Origin: Lathyrus oleraceus | Taxonomy: Eukaryota; Streptophyta; Magnoliopsida; Fabales; Fabaceae | DNA length: 64,000 nt | Assembly (NCBI RefSeq): GCF_024323335.1 | Contig: NC_066585.1 | Location: forward strand, 346,324,846 to 346,388,845 | Direction of reading: 5' to 3' | In this document: piece after piece, positions 11,536 to 23,544 of the stretch | Layout: every line of letters starts with the position of its first letter | How positions within the stretch are numbered: the stretch's first letter is position 1 | Notes under the pieces: model-generated | What the model was told of the DNA's origin: nothing | The model's input: the letters and a program-made list of their open reading frames with translations, nothing else | The model's database searches: none | Made by a program: the position numbers and the translations under genes

Positions 11536-11567
11536 GAAAAATGAAGGGTAAATTTTGGGGTATTACA

Positions 11568-12914
11568 GTAGTTATGAGATTCATCCAAATGGAACCATGA
11601 AGAGTAACCATGCATAAGTCATTCAAACCTTGTCCAAATGAAGTGATCTTGGATGTTTTTTGTAAAGGTGTGATCAATGGGAACAACTTTCATGTTAAAC
11701 ACTTCTCCATTTTAAGCTTGGATCATGATGAATTTTGAGGTAGAGGTTTGGGAAATCAAACATAATTAAAAAAATTCTAAGTCCCAAGTCAAATGTTCAC
11801 TTCTTCCACCTTGAATAACTTTTTCTATGAGCTTCCAATGGAAAAGGTTCCTTCATAAAAGTTGCATCTCTTTTAAACCTATTCAACTTAGCCATAAATT
11901 TGATCTCATTTGGATTTGGAATGAAGGATTTATGCATTTTAGAAGTTATGGAAAATTGCTTGTTCAATGGTAATGGCCCCAAATGACCTATAATGTTTCC
12001 TCTTGGAACATGCCATTGCATGTTGAATTTTAAGTTTCTCAAAGAATCAAAGTTGGAGAGGACATCTTGAAATTGATCATGAAACTTGAATTGTTGTCAT
12101 CTCATAAAAAATGAGCAAGTTGTGGTCCTTAGAAGTTGACCTCCTAACTAGGACACAGACAAAATGACCTATAATCTTTCACCATAAAAAATGATTTTCC
12201 AAGAAAAACTAGATCTTGACCTTAATATTAAATTTATTTGGAATGTAATAAGGAAAAATGTGGCTCTTGGAATCATTTTCATATGACAAAAATTGTAGGA
12301 GATAGGGTTTAGGGAACCCGAGTTTTGACCAGTTGACTTTCTCTGGTCAACCACCTTGAACCATCTTGCAAACTTGAAGTTTTCTTGATCTTTTGGACTC
12401 ATGGAGAATCATATATGCATAAGATGATGTAATATTAAGTATCCCTTGAAATATTTGATCAATTGCTGAAGAAACTTGCTGAGGAAGTCACACAAGATAC
12501 CCAAATGAATTAGGGTTTCCAAGGCAAACAAACTTCAAACTCTTGATGATTTCTTGAGAAAAATGATAAATGAAGATCATGTGGATCCATATATTATGTC
12601 TAGAAACAATGTGAACCATATATTGATTAATCTCCTTGCACTGAGGGTTTCAAACCGTAATTGTGAGCTTGATGAGGCATTGGTGGATGCACACACTACC
12701 TACAAAAGAAACAAAGTTATACATATACATATTTTGGTATTTTGGTTAGTAAATAATGAAAAACAAAGTATGATACAATCAAATGTGCTTGGTGATCTCT
12801 CCTAATGAAAACCCAATGAATGAGGGATAAGAAGGATGCCAAGGTGTGATCCCAAAGCCAATGCATATGATGAGATATCATGAGGGATCTTAGGATCAAA
12901 ATTGGGGTCTTACA
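11568..12914 (-). repeat. Partial Ogre-type LTR (5' portion), cut by element A
   Basis: On minus it begins TGTAAGACCCCAATTTTG at 12914. Its sequence matches the 5' LTR of C (for example gttcaatggtaatggcccc here and gttcaatgttgagga at about 42641; gaccatataatctttcac-like text at 12170 and 48375). The remainder is missing because A's LTR starts at 11567. The bases before its start (12915 onward) are not purine-rich on minus, so it may be an independent insertion rather than B's own 3' LTR. Confidence 0.75.
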
Positions 12915-14189
12915 CCAGCCAAGTGGTAACTTAACAAAGGTAACCAACCAAAAGTAAGACGAATTATTACCTATTATCAGTCAAGTGATAGCTTAGCAAA
13001 GGTAATAAGCCAAAGCAAAATGATTACCAACTACCAGCTAAGTGGTAACTTAACAAAGGTAACCAACCAAAGGGGACCAAAGTTCAACCTAGGAATGAAA
13101 TGGAGAGGAATGGTCAAATAGGACTTCATCCAATGATTAAATAAACTCAATTAGGGATTGATTCCACCCAAATAATGAACTGGAGCGGAGAACTGAAACA
13201 AAATATTCCACGAGGATCGGACTCAATGGGGAATCAAAAAGGATAAACCCTTTATGCTTAAGGTCGACACTCTATTGGAGAGAGGACACACACACTCTGT
13301 GGGGAGAAAAGTTCCAGATAGTGGTGGGGAAGCATCGAGAAATGCAAAATTAAAAAATAAACATCATGATGTTATGCACATGCGTATGATTATGCTGACA
13401 AAACAAACACAAAGGCGTGAGCCTGAAAACACAATACAACCAGATACTTGGCTAATCTCAACAAAATGGAGATGCTAGCAGAGATTCATTAGGGATTTTA
13501 CCATTCTTGCAATCTGATGATGGGGAGACTGTTATAAAAGAAAATCTGGCCTGGGGGAGTAACTGAATTCCACTCTTCAGAATCTTACCATCCTTGAGAT
13601 TTCTATTAACATTCCTCTTTTGTATTCAAGTCGAGGAAAACACATATCTTTTTTGTAAACTTTCAAAATATGATTGTTTAGATGTTTTTCTTTCAAAAAT
13701 CATCATAAAAAAATAAATGTAATTTCGTAAACTGAAACAAAATAAGAATAACGAACAAATGGCCGAAAGGCTCAAGTTTTATTGATGGGACGGTAGTCCG
13801 CAAATGGCGTGACTCCATGGATCATTACAAAGTTGGAAAAATGGTAAATACATGGAAAGGGCTACATTGAGATACAAAGACTGTTATTCTCCCTAATAAC
13901 TTTGAATTCCATTATGCTCTGGACTTCGGCCGAGGAGGACTGAATAGGAACCTGTGATAGGAACTGTTATTTCAAATGATCAAGTCTGGCCTGATGCAGT
14001 TACTTGCCATAATCCCTAACTTTTGCCTAGATCACCTTTTAAAGGTCAATCCACCAGGATAATTATTTTCTATTTATGTCTCTATTTTTTTCCTGGACCA
14101 TCCTTTCGGGTTTTCAATCCACCGAGAGGCTCATTTTTGCATAAACTGTCCTTTCGAGTTTTCAACTTAACAAGCTGTTCTTTTATTTT
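12915..14189 (-). other. Element B 3' UTR with a 60-bp tandem repeat
   Basis: From 12915 to about 13075 a unit of about 60 bp (ccagccaagtggtaac ... caaaggtaaccaaccaaa) occurs three times, at about 12915, 12975 and 13034. The rest is non-coding, with plus-strand motifs such as actctgtgggga (13294-13305), and near integrase the cctaacttTTGCCtaga / gttttcaatccaccg blocks shared with A and C. Confidence 0.75.
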
Positions 14190-15330
14190 TTAGGCGAAGT
14201 ATTTCTTGACTGCATCGGCATTCACAGGATGAGGGAGCTCCTCATCATCCATAGTTGTAAGAATCAATGCACCACCAGAGAAAGCTCTCTTAACAACATA
14301 TGAGCCTTCATAATTAGGAGTCCACTTTCCCCTAGAATCAGTGTTGAAGGACAAGGTCTTCTTGACCACAAGGTCACCTTTTCTGAATACACGAGGTCGA
14401 AACTTCTTGTAAAATGCTTTCTTCATTCTCTTTTGATATAACTGACCATGACACAAGTCCGTCATTCTCTTTTCTTCAATCAAATTCAACTTATCATATC
14501 TGCTCTAACACCATTCAGCCTCAGACAAATTGGCTTCCATCAAGACTCACATTGATGGGATTTCCACCTCTACATGGAGCACTGCTTCCATGCCATACAC
14601 AAGAGAGAAAGGGGTTCCCCCTGTTGAAGTGCGGACAGACGTACGGTATCCATGCAAAGCAAATGGGAGCATCTCATGCCAATCCTTATATGTCACAACC
14701 ATCTTCTGGATAATCTTCTTAATGTTCTTATTTGCAGCTTCAACAACTTCATTCATATTTGGTATGTAAGGAGAAGAGTTATGATGTTCAATCTTGAAGT
14801 CATCACAAAGCTCTTTCATCATCTTGTTATTCAAGTTCAACCCATTATCGATAATGATCTTACTTGGAATTCCATATCGATAAATAATCTGATTCTTGAT
14901 AAATCAGGCCACAACCTGCTTGGTCATATTAGCATAAGATGCTGCTTCAACCCATTTGGTGAAGTAATCAATAACTACCAGCATGAAACGATGTCCATTC
15001 AAAATATTGGGTTCAATCATACCAATCATATCAATTCCCCACATAAAGAAAGGCCATGGGGATGAAATAACATTGAGAAGTTTCAGAGGCACATGAATCT
15101 TATCAGCATAGATCTGGCATTTATAGCACTTCTTCATATATTTACAACAATCAGATTCCATTGTCAGCCAATAGTAATCTGCCCTTAACATCTTTTTAGC
15201 CATTGTATGTCCATTGGCATGGGTACTAAATGATAATTCATGAACTTCTTGCATTAACATGTCTACTTCATGTCTATCCACACATCTGAGAAAAACCATG
15301 TAGAAGTTTCTTTTTTACAACACATCTTCA
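14190..15330 (-). pseudogene. pol: Element B integrase (broken)
   Basis: The pieces are 15299-14904, 14840-14547 and 14489-14190. The first holds the zinc-binding region (CYKCQIYADK) and the core start GIDMIG. The second covers the middle of the core, with MNEVVEAANKN around the catalytic glutamate; the TDNG block is altered, reading DNGLNLNN in this region. The third is the C-terminal domain ending ADAVKKYFA. In-frame stops separate the pieces, so no full integrase can be made. The product would have been the DDE enzyme that inserts element DNA. Confidence 0.82.
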
Positions 15331-15407
15331 TTCAGAAAGAAATTGACAGCCAGTCTTTTCAAAGTCTTCTTATCTTTATTGGATGCCCCAAGCGGGTACT
15401 CCCGACT

Positions 15408-16020
15408 TTAGAGGAAACACTTAATATCATAATACCAAGGCTTATCATTTATAACTTCTTCTGCTGCAAACACAAGAGCAGGTATATCAAGGTGCATAAT
15501 TGTGATACTGGGCATGTCATTCCAACGATTTACTTTATAAATAGAAGACAAAGTAGCCAGAGCGTTTGCCATTTGATTCTCTTCATGAGGTATATGATGA
15601 AACTCTATTTTATTGAAGAAGGTTGACAACCTCCTTGCGTAATCTTTGTAAGGAATCAAACCAGGACGACGAGTCTTCTACTTTTCTTTAATCTTATTAA
15701 CCACCAAGGCTGAATCCCCATACACATCGAAGATTTTAATTCTTAAATCAATGGCCTCTTCAAGACCCATGATATAGGCTTCATATTCTACCATATTATT
15801 CATACAATCAAGCATTAATCTTGCAGTAAAAGGGATATGAGAATCCTTAGGAGTAATAATTATTTCCCCAACTCCATTACCATAAGTATTAACAACTCCA
15901 TTAAATACTAAACCCCACCGGAATTTAGGCTCTGGTCCTTCTTCAAGCAACGGTTCATCATAATCTTTAGCTTTTAAGTACATAACATCCTCATTAGGGA
16001 AGTCAAAACTAATGGATTAA
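15408..16020 (-). pseudogene. pol: Element B second (archaeal-type) RNase H
   Basis: The frame 15983-15678 begins MYLKAKDYDEP, the linker also seen after RT in A and C, and then shows the RNase H fold. The first acidic motif reads FNGV where A has FDGA, so the first catalytic aspartate is lost. The second is NNMVEYEA and the third GDSALVV. A stop near 15678 separates it from 15659-15408 (IPYKDYARRLSTFF, ENQMANALATLSS), which continues toward integrase. Confidence 0.8.
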
Positions 16021-16029
16021 TAATCATCA

Positions 16030-17635
16030 ATTGACTGGTGATCCAAATGATCAACAAGAATACTTCCTTTAATCAACTTCTAAGTACGGTACTCAATATC
16101 ATATTCAGACAATAACATCTGCCAACGAACTATCCTTCCAGTTAAAGCAGGCTTTTCAAAGATATACTTGATTGGATCCATTTTGGATATCAACCAAGTG
16201 GTATGATTGATCATATATTGGCGTAAATATTTGGCAGCCCAGGCTAAACCATAACAAGTTTTCTCAAGCATAAAATACCGAGATTCATAATCTGTAAACT
16301 TCTTACTCAGATAGTAGATGGCATGCTCCTTTCTACCAGTTTCATCTTGTCGTCCAAGCACATAGCCCATTGACTATTCTAAAATAGTCAAATACATAAT
16401 CAAAGGTCTTCCTTACACTAGAGGAGACAAGATATGAGGTTCAAGAAGATACTCCTTGATGTTATCAAAAGCTTTCTGGCATTCCTCTATTCAAACATAA
16501 CCTTGATCTTTACAGACAAACTTAAAAATTGGCCCACACGTGGCAATCATATGAGATATAAATCTGGATATGTAATTCATACGCCCGAGGAACCCTATGA
16601 CTTGCTTTTCTGTCTTCGATGCAGGCACCTCTTGAATAACCCTAACTTTATCAGGATCTACTTCAATACCTTTCTGGATGACAATGAAACCCAATAATTT
16701 TCTTGAACGGACGCCAAAAGTACACATATTATGATTCAACCGGAGTTTAAACTTTCTCAATCGCTGAAACGAATTTAACAAATACTCAACATGATCTTCT
16801 TCAGTCTTCAACTTAGAAATCATATCATCAACATAGACTTCTATCTCTTTGTACATCTTGTCATGGAAAAGAGTAGCCATGGCTCTTTGGTATGTTGCAC
16901 CAACACTCCTTAAACCAAAAGGCATCACTCTATAGCAGAATGTTCCCCAAGGTGTGATAAATATTGTCTTTTCCATGTCTTCAGGCGCCATATTGATCTG
17001 ATTATAACTGGAGAACCCATCCATAAAGGAGAAGACATTAAACTTATTTGTATTATCTACCAATATGTCAATGTGTGGCAGAGGAAAAATCATATTTCAG
17101 ACTATAATCAACACATATACGAACTTTACTGTCTTTATTTTGAACAAGCACAATATTGGCCACCCACATAGGATATTCAGAAGCAACAAGGAATCCAACA
17201 TCAATCTTCTTTTGCACTTCCTCTTTAATCTTGACAGCCATATCAGGGTGAGTACTTCTCAACTTCTACTTAACTGGCAGACATTCTATCTTAAACGCCA
17301 ATCTTTGCTCCACAATATCAGTACCAAGACCTAACATATCTTGATAAGACCAAGCAAACACATTCACATATTCTCTAAGAATCTCTACCATCCTCTTCTT
17401 AACATATGGTCAAAGAAGTGCCCCAATCTTGACTTCTTTCTTGTTATCTTCGGAACCCAAATTAATCACTTCCAACGACTCTTTATGAGGCTGAATGGTC
17501 TTTTCTTTGTGCTCAAGCAACCAAGAAATCTCATCAGAAATCTCTTCATCATCCTCTTCTTCCATTTCAAACACAGGAAATTCAAAGTTAGGAGAGGGCA
17601 CGGGGTCATTGTTTTCAATGGGTTTAACAATTAAT
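16030..17635 (-). pseudogene. pol: Element B reverse transcriptase and first RNase H (broken)
   Basis: The pieces are 17697-17410, 17262-17068, 17093-16491 and 16370-16080. RT blocks are recognisable: KVRICVDY, FSFMDGFSSYNQI, YVDD at 16824-16835 and FLGRMNYI. The first RNase H follows, with GYVLGRQDETGRKEHA and WAAKYLRQYM. Shifts and stops near 17070, 17330 and 16440 break the frame. The catalytic YVDD is intact, but the protein cannot be made whole. The exon would start just left of the acceptor at 17636. Confidence 0.83.
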
Positions 17636-17892
17636 CTGCACAATGATTTTATGCTTGATTTTAGAATATGAACAAATAAACGCACATTGTGATGCAAATA
17701 TAAAAGTGATTATTATTTTTGTTTTTTATGTTACCATTTTTCCAGAAAAATCAAAAAGGGAAAACATAATATGGATAAACGAAATAACATTTTTATTAAT
17801 GATAATGAAATCTGAAACAAAGCCCACATAGATTCACTTTCACTTTGGGCATAATGAAAGGATTTTGAAAATAACAAAAACAAACATATTAC
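17636..17892 (-). other. Putative PR/RT intron, element B (257 bp)
   Basis: The minus donor is CGAA|GTAATATG at 17892 and the acceptor TTGTGCAG|AT at 17636. Size, position and donor match the introns of A, C and H. Confidence 0.65.
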
Positions 17893-20800
17893 TTCGACAA
17901 GTGAATAACAGAAGAAACATCAACAACAATCCAGTTCTAGAACATCGATCCACGTGTCACAAATTCTGGCTCTTCACTGTCTTCTAAAATTGCAGTAGCA
18001 GACTGATCTTTGGAATGAATAAATCCAACACTATGAAACACTTCCTTAATTTGCTTTAAATCTCTTCGGGTTGCACCAGGTGAAAAACCCAAACCAGCTA
18101 TGTTCTTGTTTTCAGCAAGCTCAACAATTTGTCCCCACTTAACAGATTGACCATTCTCCACCACAAACTGGGCATCTTTTAAGGATGACATGGATTCCTC
18201 TTTCTTATTAACAACAATATTATCAACATAAAGAGCTTGAAATGACATTCCTTCAACTTCGTCGACGTCAATGTATGAAAATGAAGAAATATGACTCACC
18301 AACATGGCCTGCTCGCCACCCACGATCAGTAATTTTCCATTCTTCACAAACTTCAACTCCTGGTGTAGAGTTGATGTAACTGCCCAACCTCATGAATCCA
18401 CGAACTTCCTAAGAGATAGCCGTAAGAGGGATGAATATCCATCACTTGAAAAGTAATCTAAAATAAGCATGGACCTATCTTTATTGGGAGATTAACTTCC
18501 CCAATTACAGTCTTCCTTGAGCCATTGAAGGCCTTCACAACAACTCCACTGAATCTCATCGGAGCACCTGGTAAGCAAGTTTAGACAACATAGCCTTAGG
18601 TAAAACATATAGAGAGGATCTTGTATCCACCAGCACATTGAGCATGACATCTTCTTGACAGTTCATAGAAATATGTAGGGCCAAATTGTGGTTCCTCCCT
18701 TACTCGGGAAACTCTTCATCACTGAAGCTCAAATTGTTACATGCGGTAATATTAGCCACACTGCCATCAACTTGACCGATCGTCACAACATGGTCCACAT
18801 AGGCCTCCTCTAGGACCTTCTACAAAGCTTCTCGGTGTGCTTTTGAACTCATCAGTAGGGATAATACAAATATCTTGGACGGAGTATGCAACAACTGGTC
18901 CACCACATTAAAATCACTCTTCTTGATCAATTTCAACACCTCATCTTGATCAACATTTTAGTTCACAATACTGGATTGGCCGGCTTGTACAACAAGAGTT
19001 TTCTCTGAAGTTGATTTCTCTATCATAACACCTTCAGTCCTCTTAGGAGCTGCAACAACAAATACCCTACCACTTCGGGTCACACCACTTACATCAGTGA
19101 TGCTCACAACTGACGGAAAAACGGGAATTGGAACTTCTTTGCCATCTTCTACCATAGTAGCATCATACTTGTAAGTCATAACTTTATCAGACTTGTAAGT
19201 CGTAGGACCCGCCAAACAAATAATCAACGGATATACATCGGTCTTCTAACCATCATATGCAATCACAACCGGTTATAGGAGATTAAAATGGGTAATTATG
19301 ACATTCACCTCATGTTCATCTTCATTCCCGTCCCTCGTAACCTGAATAAGATTTTGATCCAACATCTCTTATAAGTCTCTTTTCACAACAACACATCCTC
19401 GGGGATCTCTGGAACATACTTGACAAGAAGCATGGTCATGCTCATAATAGCTCAATTCGCATAAAGTAGCGTGCATTTCAACTAAGGATCTTCTGATTAG
19501 ATTGACGTTAAAAACTCGGTACTTTCATGGACATCCTTCAACCATATTCATAGCTGCATTACCATGTTTTAGTAACAAATTAGCTTGTACATTGAGATTA
19601 GAATCTTCAAATGACAAGATACCAGTTTCCATTAACCTTCTCACCTCAGCTTTCAAAGCAAAACAATTCTCAATATCATGGCCAGGTGCTCCTTGGTGGA
19701 ATGCACAATGTTGGTCAGGTTTATACCACCAAGAAAGCTCATTCGGAATAGCGGATGGAGTTCTTGTTTGCACCAAATTCTTCTGAATTAAAGTAGGAAA
19801 CAACTTTGTATAAGTCATTGGAATTGTGTCAAATTGTACAAGCCTTTGGGCATGATTCTATTGGTTCTATTGATTTGTGCATTGCTGGAAACGCGGTTGA
19901 TAACTCAGCGCAACTTGAGCAACTGGATAAGAATTAATAATTGGAGTTGCAGACATCACATGCTGATGACGTTGACTGTTCCTCAGAAGTCTTCTATGTT
20001 TCTCTTGTGAGATAACATTAGCATCGTGTTCCTTCTTCTTGGGTAAACCATTCCCATATTTACCATTTCAGTGAAGTCACTAGGCACACTTGCTACCAAC
20101 CTGTCATAATAGAACAGACTCAATGTCTTCAAAAACAGCTTTGTCATTTCATTTTCTTCTAAAGGTCGACTAACCTGTGCAACAATCTCGTGCCATCTTT
20201 ACGCGTATTCCTTGAAGGTTTATTTATCTTTGCAGGACATAACACGAAGTTGATCCCTGTACGGTGCCATGTCGACATTATATTTGTATCGGAGAACAAA
20301 AACCTCACCTAGCACATTTAACGTTTGGATCTGAGTATTGTCGAGCCCCATATACCATTTTAGAGCGATACTAGTCAAATTTTCTTGAAAGTAGTGGATC
20401 AATAATTAATGGTTGTCAGTCTGAGTCAACATTTTACGAGGGTACATCACCAAAAGGCTTAGAGGACAAGAGTTGCCTTTATACTTTTCGAAATCCAGAA
20501 CCTTGAACTTGTGCAGAATCTTCACATTAGGAACCAAACACAGATCATGAGCATTCTTTCCAAACAAATCTTTCCCCCTTAAAGCTTGAATCTCTTTCTG
20601 CACAGTCTGAAATTGACCTTGAAACTCGTCCACTCTTTCATAAACACTAACAGTCCTGCCCTGGTCAGTAGGAAAGACTGGTTGTTCAACATAAGGAACA
20701 ACGTGAACCATAGAAGGTGGTACTGACATCACAAGTTGAGCCATAGGAACTTCAATAGCAGGTCGGTACCCCTCAAGCACAAAGTTAAGAGGCATGCCTA

Positions 20801-21034
20801 AGGGAAACCAAAAGGCATTTGGTGTTGCGGAGCACTGACGGGAGTCACAGAGATGGGCGTATAGACAATTTTGAAAACCACAATCCTTTGAAGCGGAGTC
20901 TGAGGAGGAGGAGGAGTTGGCTAATTCTGAGTAGTTGCCAAAGCTTCCCTCATAGCAGTAATCTTTTCATAACCGTCCCTCAAAGTTGTCACCTCTTCAT
21001 GAAGTTCACGATTCTCTTGCTCTAGGAGATCCAT
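17893..21034 (-). pseudogene. gag-pro: Element B gag-protease (broken)
   Basis: The gag start is taken at the ATG at 21034 (MDLLEQEN), in the same context as in C and E. The gag domain is visible at 20795-20406 (LFGKNAHDLCLVPNVKI, FEKYKGNSCPLS) and 20402-20220 (YFQENLTSIALKWYMGLDN). The zinc-knuckle-like motif GAPGHDIENC is near 19670. The protease region has VDTRSS at the active site (18619-18627), a glycine-to-arginine change in the DTG motif that should kill the enzyme. The C-terminal part is the open piece 18356-17937. Many stops and small shifts lie between. A deletion near 20070 removes sequence that C still has around its gag insertion site. Confidence 0.8.
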
Positions 21035-21251
21035 CTTTTTCAGCTGATTAGCTCGAGTATTGTACCGGTGAGATAAATTGTCTTGGTGAAGACCAAAAAA
21101 GAAATAAGACTCCTGGAGAACTTACTCAAAGCAAGACCAAGATGCAACATGATGCATGATATGCAAATTCAAATGTGAATGCTACTATTTTTATTTTCCA
21201 AGGAACTTTAAGGCATAAGTTGCAAACATAAGAATAACACATTTCGATGTA

Positions 21252-22820
21252 CTAAAAAGTCATTTTATTAATAATGTAAAGGATTATAATTAGAAATACA
21301 ATTTCAATGATCATAATCATATCCGATGACGACCTAACACCAAGCTGACACTTCTTGCGAAGCCTTTTGATCTCTCTTTCGTAGTTACTTTTCATAGCAT
21401 CCTTCTCTATCACGAGCTGGTCTACAATGCCTTTCCAAACGCCGGAAGTAGGAAGATGAATAGATAATGATCTGGTAGAGAAAAATAAATCCTCTTGGCC
21501 TCTTGATCTCTTCACAGCACGTTGCCCGAGTAATTATATCAAGTCGTCCTTTTCCTTTAGTTGCTTCTGCAATTCTACTTTCTCAAGGTGTGAGGTGTGA
21601 AACTTGTCTTCCCAATCATCCCTTTCTTTCCCCATCCTATCCAAATCCTCTTGTAACTCCTATATGACTTTAATAGTGGGTGATTTGACCATTACTAAGG
21701 ACATTGGTCTTTCATAAGCGTATGGCATCTTAAATTCTTTTGCTCTCCTCTTCACCCAACTAGTGTAAGGATCCAAAGCTACATAATTCCTCAATCCAAG
21801 CTCACATTTTCCCTTCTTATGAACATTATGCCAAACACGTATTATCCTAGCTTTCAGCCCTTGAGTATCTTTCCCTTCTTGGGAAAATAAACCTTCTAAC
21901 AAAGTGTTATTAGGTTTGTCTTTCACAACAAACCCAAGTTGACGTCTTGCTAAAGCCGGATTGTAGTTGATTCCTCATTGTGTACCAAGAAGAGGCACAT
22001 TAGAGAGCTCCCTATAACTATCAATAATCTCAACGTCATCGTAAACATAAGCATACCAAGTAATGTCGTCTTTGGTGAGAGACATAAGTCTTTGAGACCA
22101 CCTTAAACAATCCTTGTTTTCTGTGAAGATCGGGGATTGTGAAAAGTGTGAAATAAACCACTTGTACAGTAAAGGTACACAACAGACAATAATTCCACCC
22201 CCTTTAGAAGTCCTATGATGAATGGAGAAATAAGTGTTACCGAGCAGGGTTGGAACCAGATTCCCAATCAAGAAGATCCTCATAGAGTTAACATCAATGA
22301 AGTTGTCAATGTTAGGGAACAAAATCAAACCATAGATGAGTAAAGCAAGAATAGTTTCAAATTCTACCATGCTACCAACATTAGTAAAAGAAAAGGCTTT
22401 TTCTAATAGAAACCTTGAAGTCAATCCTCTGATACCTCCTTTGACAGTGAGATTGACATCTATGTCATACTTCCTTAAATGAATGGCTTCGGTAATAACT
22501 CGAGATTCAAGAATTCCTTCCACCCCACTAAAAGGAACTTTGTCAAAAACAGGTATACGTAAAAGATAAGCATACTCCTCCATGGTAGGCAACAACTAAT
22601 AATCGGGGAAAGTGAAACACTGGTAAACAGGATCATAGAACTGAACCAAAGTACAAAGAAGGCCATCTTTAATATCAGTAGCTAGAACAAATAAAAGTAT
22701 TCCAAAACAGTCTCTGAAACCCTTAGGATCATCCACGAAAGATGCTAGATTCTTCAATTCAATGAGATCGGGACATCTGAAACTATACTTCCAAGTATTC
22801 TTCCTTCCAATATCCATTAT
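21252..22820 (-). pseudogene. Element B ORF1 (Ogre extra ORF, broken)
   Basis: This corresponds to ORF1 of E (57473-58924). It probably began at the MDIG methionine (ATG near 22818). The pieces are 22952-22596, 22595-21975, 21926-21660 and 21515-21252. Shared blocks include YSFRCPDLIELKNLASFV, VQFYDPVYQCFTFPD, LLIYGLILFPNIDNFIDV and LLYKWFISH. The stop at 22596-22598 is TAG where C and E have glutamine; the stop near 21975 is TGA. The function of Ogre ORF1 is unknown; I recall it as the Pfam DUF7745 type, which needs checking. The C-terminal part is charged (REIKRLRKKC). Confidence 0.78.
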
Positions 22821-23538
22821 TAAATATCTGCGATGTTTACAACAAGAGTCTCTAAGTTCCTCTAAAATTTGAGAAAAATTCATATGAATGCCATGAGTGC
22901 ATGATGCAACAACCAAAAATAAGATCACACAAGGCACACAAACAAGGTTCAAAGGTTCGGAGCCACGAGCATGGAGCCAAGGGTAAGAACCAACCTACAT
23001 TGTATGTACTAAGGGTATAATCACTTGTAGAACAAGGTTCTAAAAAGTTCCCAAGGTCATAATTCTATCTTTTGGATATTAACGACTTAAATAAGTACCC
23101 GTTAACCAATAATATTCTAAAGAGAAACCCGTCCGAGTGTAGTATCGCGTGACAACTAATTCAAGTCTACACCTGAATAACTATCACACTATGCCCTAAA
23201 AAGGCCAAGATGGGTTAAAGGTTCTAAATTCCTCAACTTCTCGGGCTCCCATGTCGAAAAAAGTAATGCCAACTACGACTACTCGCGTGACATCAGTAAT
23301 ATCAAAGGGGCCTCCACTGAGTGGGGGATCTCAAGTCAGCTTATTAAGGATTAACTCCACGTAAGCCAAACATGACTATACCACCCTTCTATCATAACAT
23401 ATCTCAAGTTCAGGTATAAGACTTATCTCACCATACAAAGATCACCAAGCACCAGACAGAACAAACAATAACAAACACAATATATATATAAAACAAAGAT
23501 GGTAACCCACTAGGGACTACTCCCCAGCAGAGTCGCCA
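22821..23538 (-). other. Element B 5' UTR and primer-binding site
   Basis: The leader shares blocks with A, C and E, such as gtagtatcgcgtgacaa and gagccacgagcatggag. The PBS (TGGCGACTCTGCTGGGGA on minus) is at 23521-23538, six bases from the LTR end at 23545. No ORF was recognised apart from the ORF1 upstream extension. Confidence 0.8.
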
Positions 23539-23544
23539 CTTTTC

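Larger units (their letters stand above)
1..11567 (-). mobile_element. Element A: Tat/Ogre-like Ty3/gypsy retrotransposon lacking ORF1 (3' LTR outside window)
   Basis: This is an LTR retrotransposon read right to left. In element order it has a 1.6-kb 5' LTR, a PBS, a 5' UTR, gag-protease, a short intron, RT-RNase H, a second RNase H with integrase, and a 3' UTR that runs off the left edge. The domain order RT-RH-INT is that of Ty3/gypsy, and the second RNase H and the PR/RT intron point to the Tat/Ogre branch. Unlike B, C and E it has no ORF1 between 5' UTR and gag, and its gag N-terminus is unlike theirs. Only two in-frame stops and two frameshifts were found in the coding part, so it is the best preserved element here. 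The right flank is gtagt; the matching duplication would lie outside the window. Confidence 0.88.
9959..11567 (-). repeat. 5' LTR of element A (1609 bp)
   Basis: On minus the LTR begins TGTAATACCCC at 11567 and ends GGTTGCGACA at 9959, two bases from the PBS. It is much shorter than the 4-5.5-kb LTRs of C, E and the plus-strand solo LTR. A roughly 97-bp unit (tacgtatctcat ... gaatcagag ... cgtag.tcggct) is repeated at about 10294 and 10391. The 3' LTR copy is outside the window, so the insertion cannot be dated here. Confidence 0.85.

Noticed and set aside
14652..15065. 137-codon plus-strand ORF
   Set aside because: Shadow of B integrase on the other strand.
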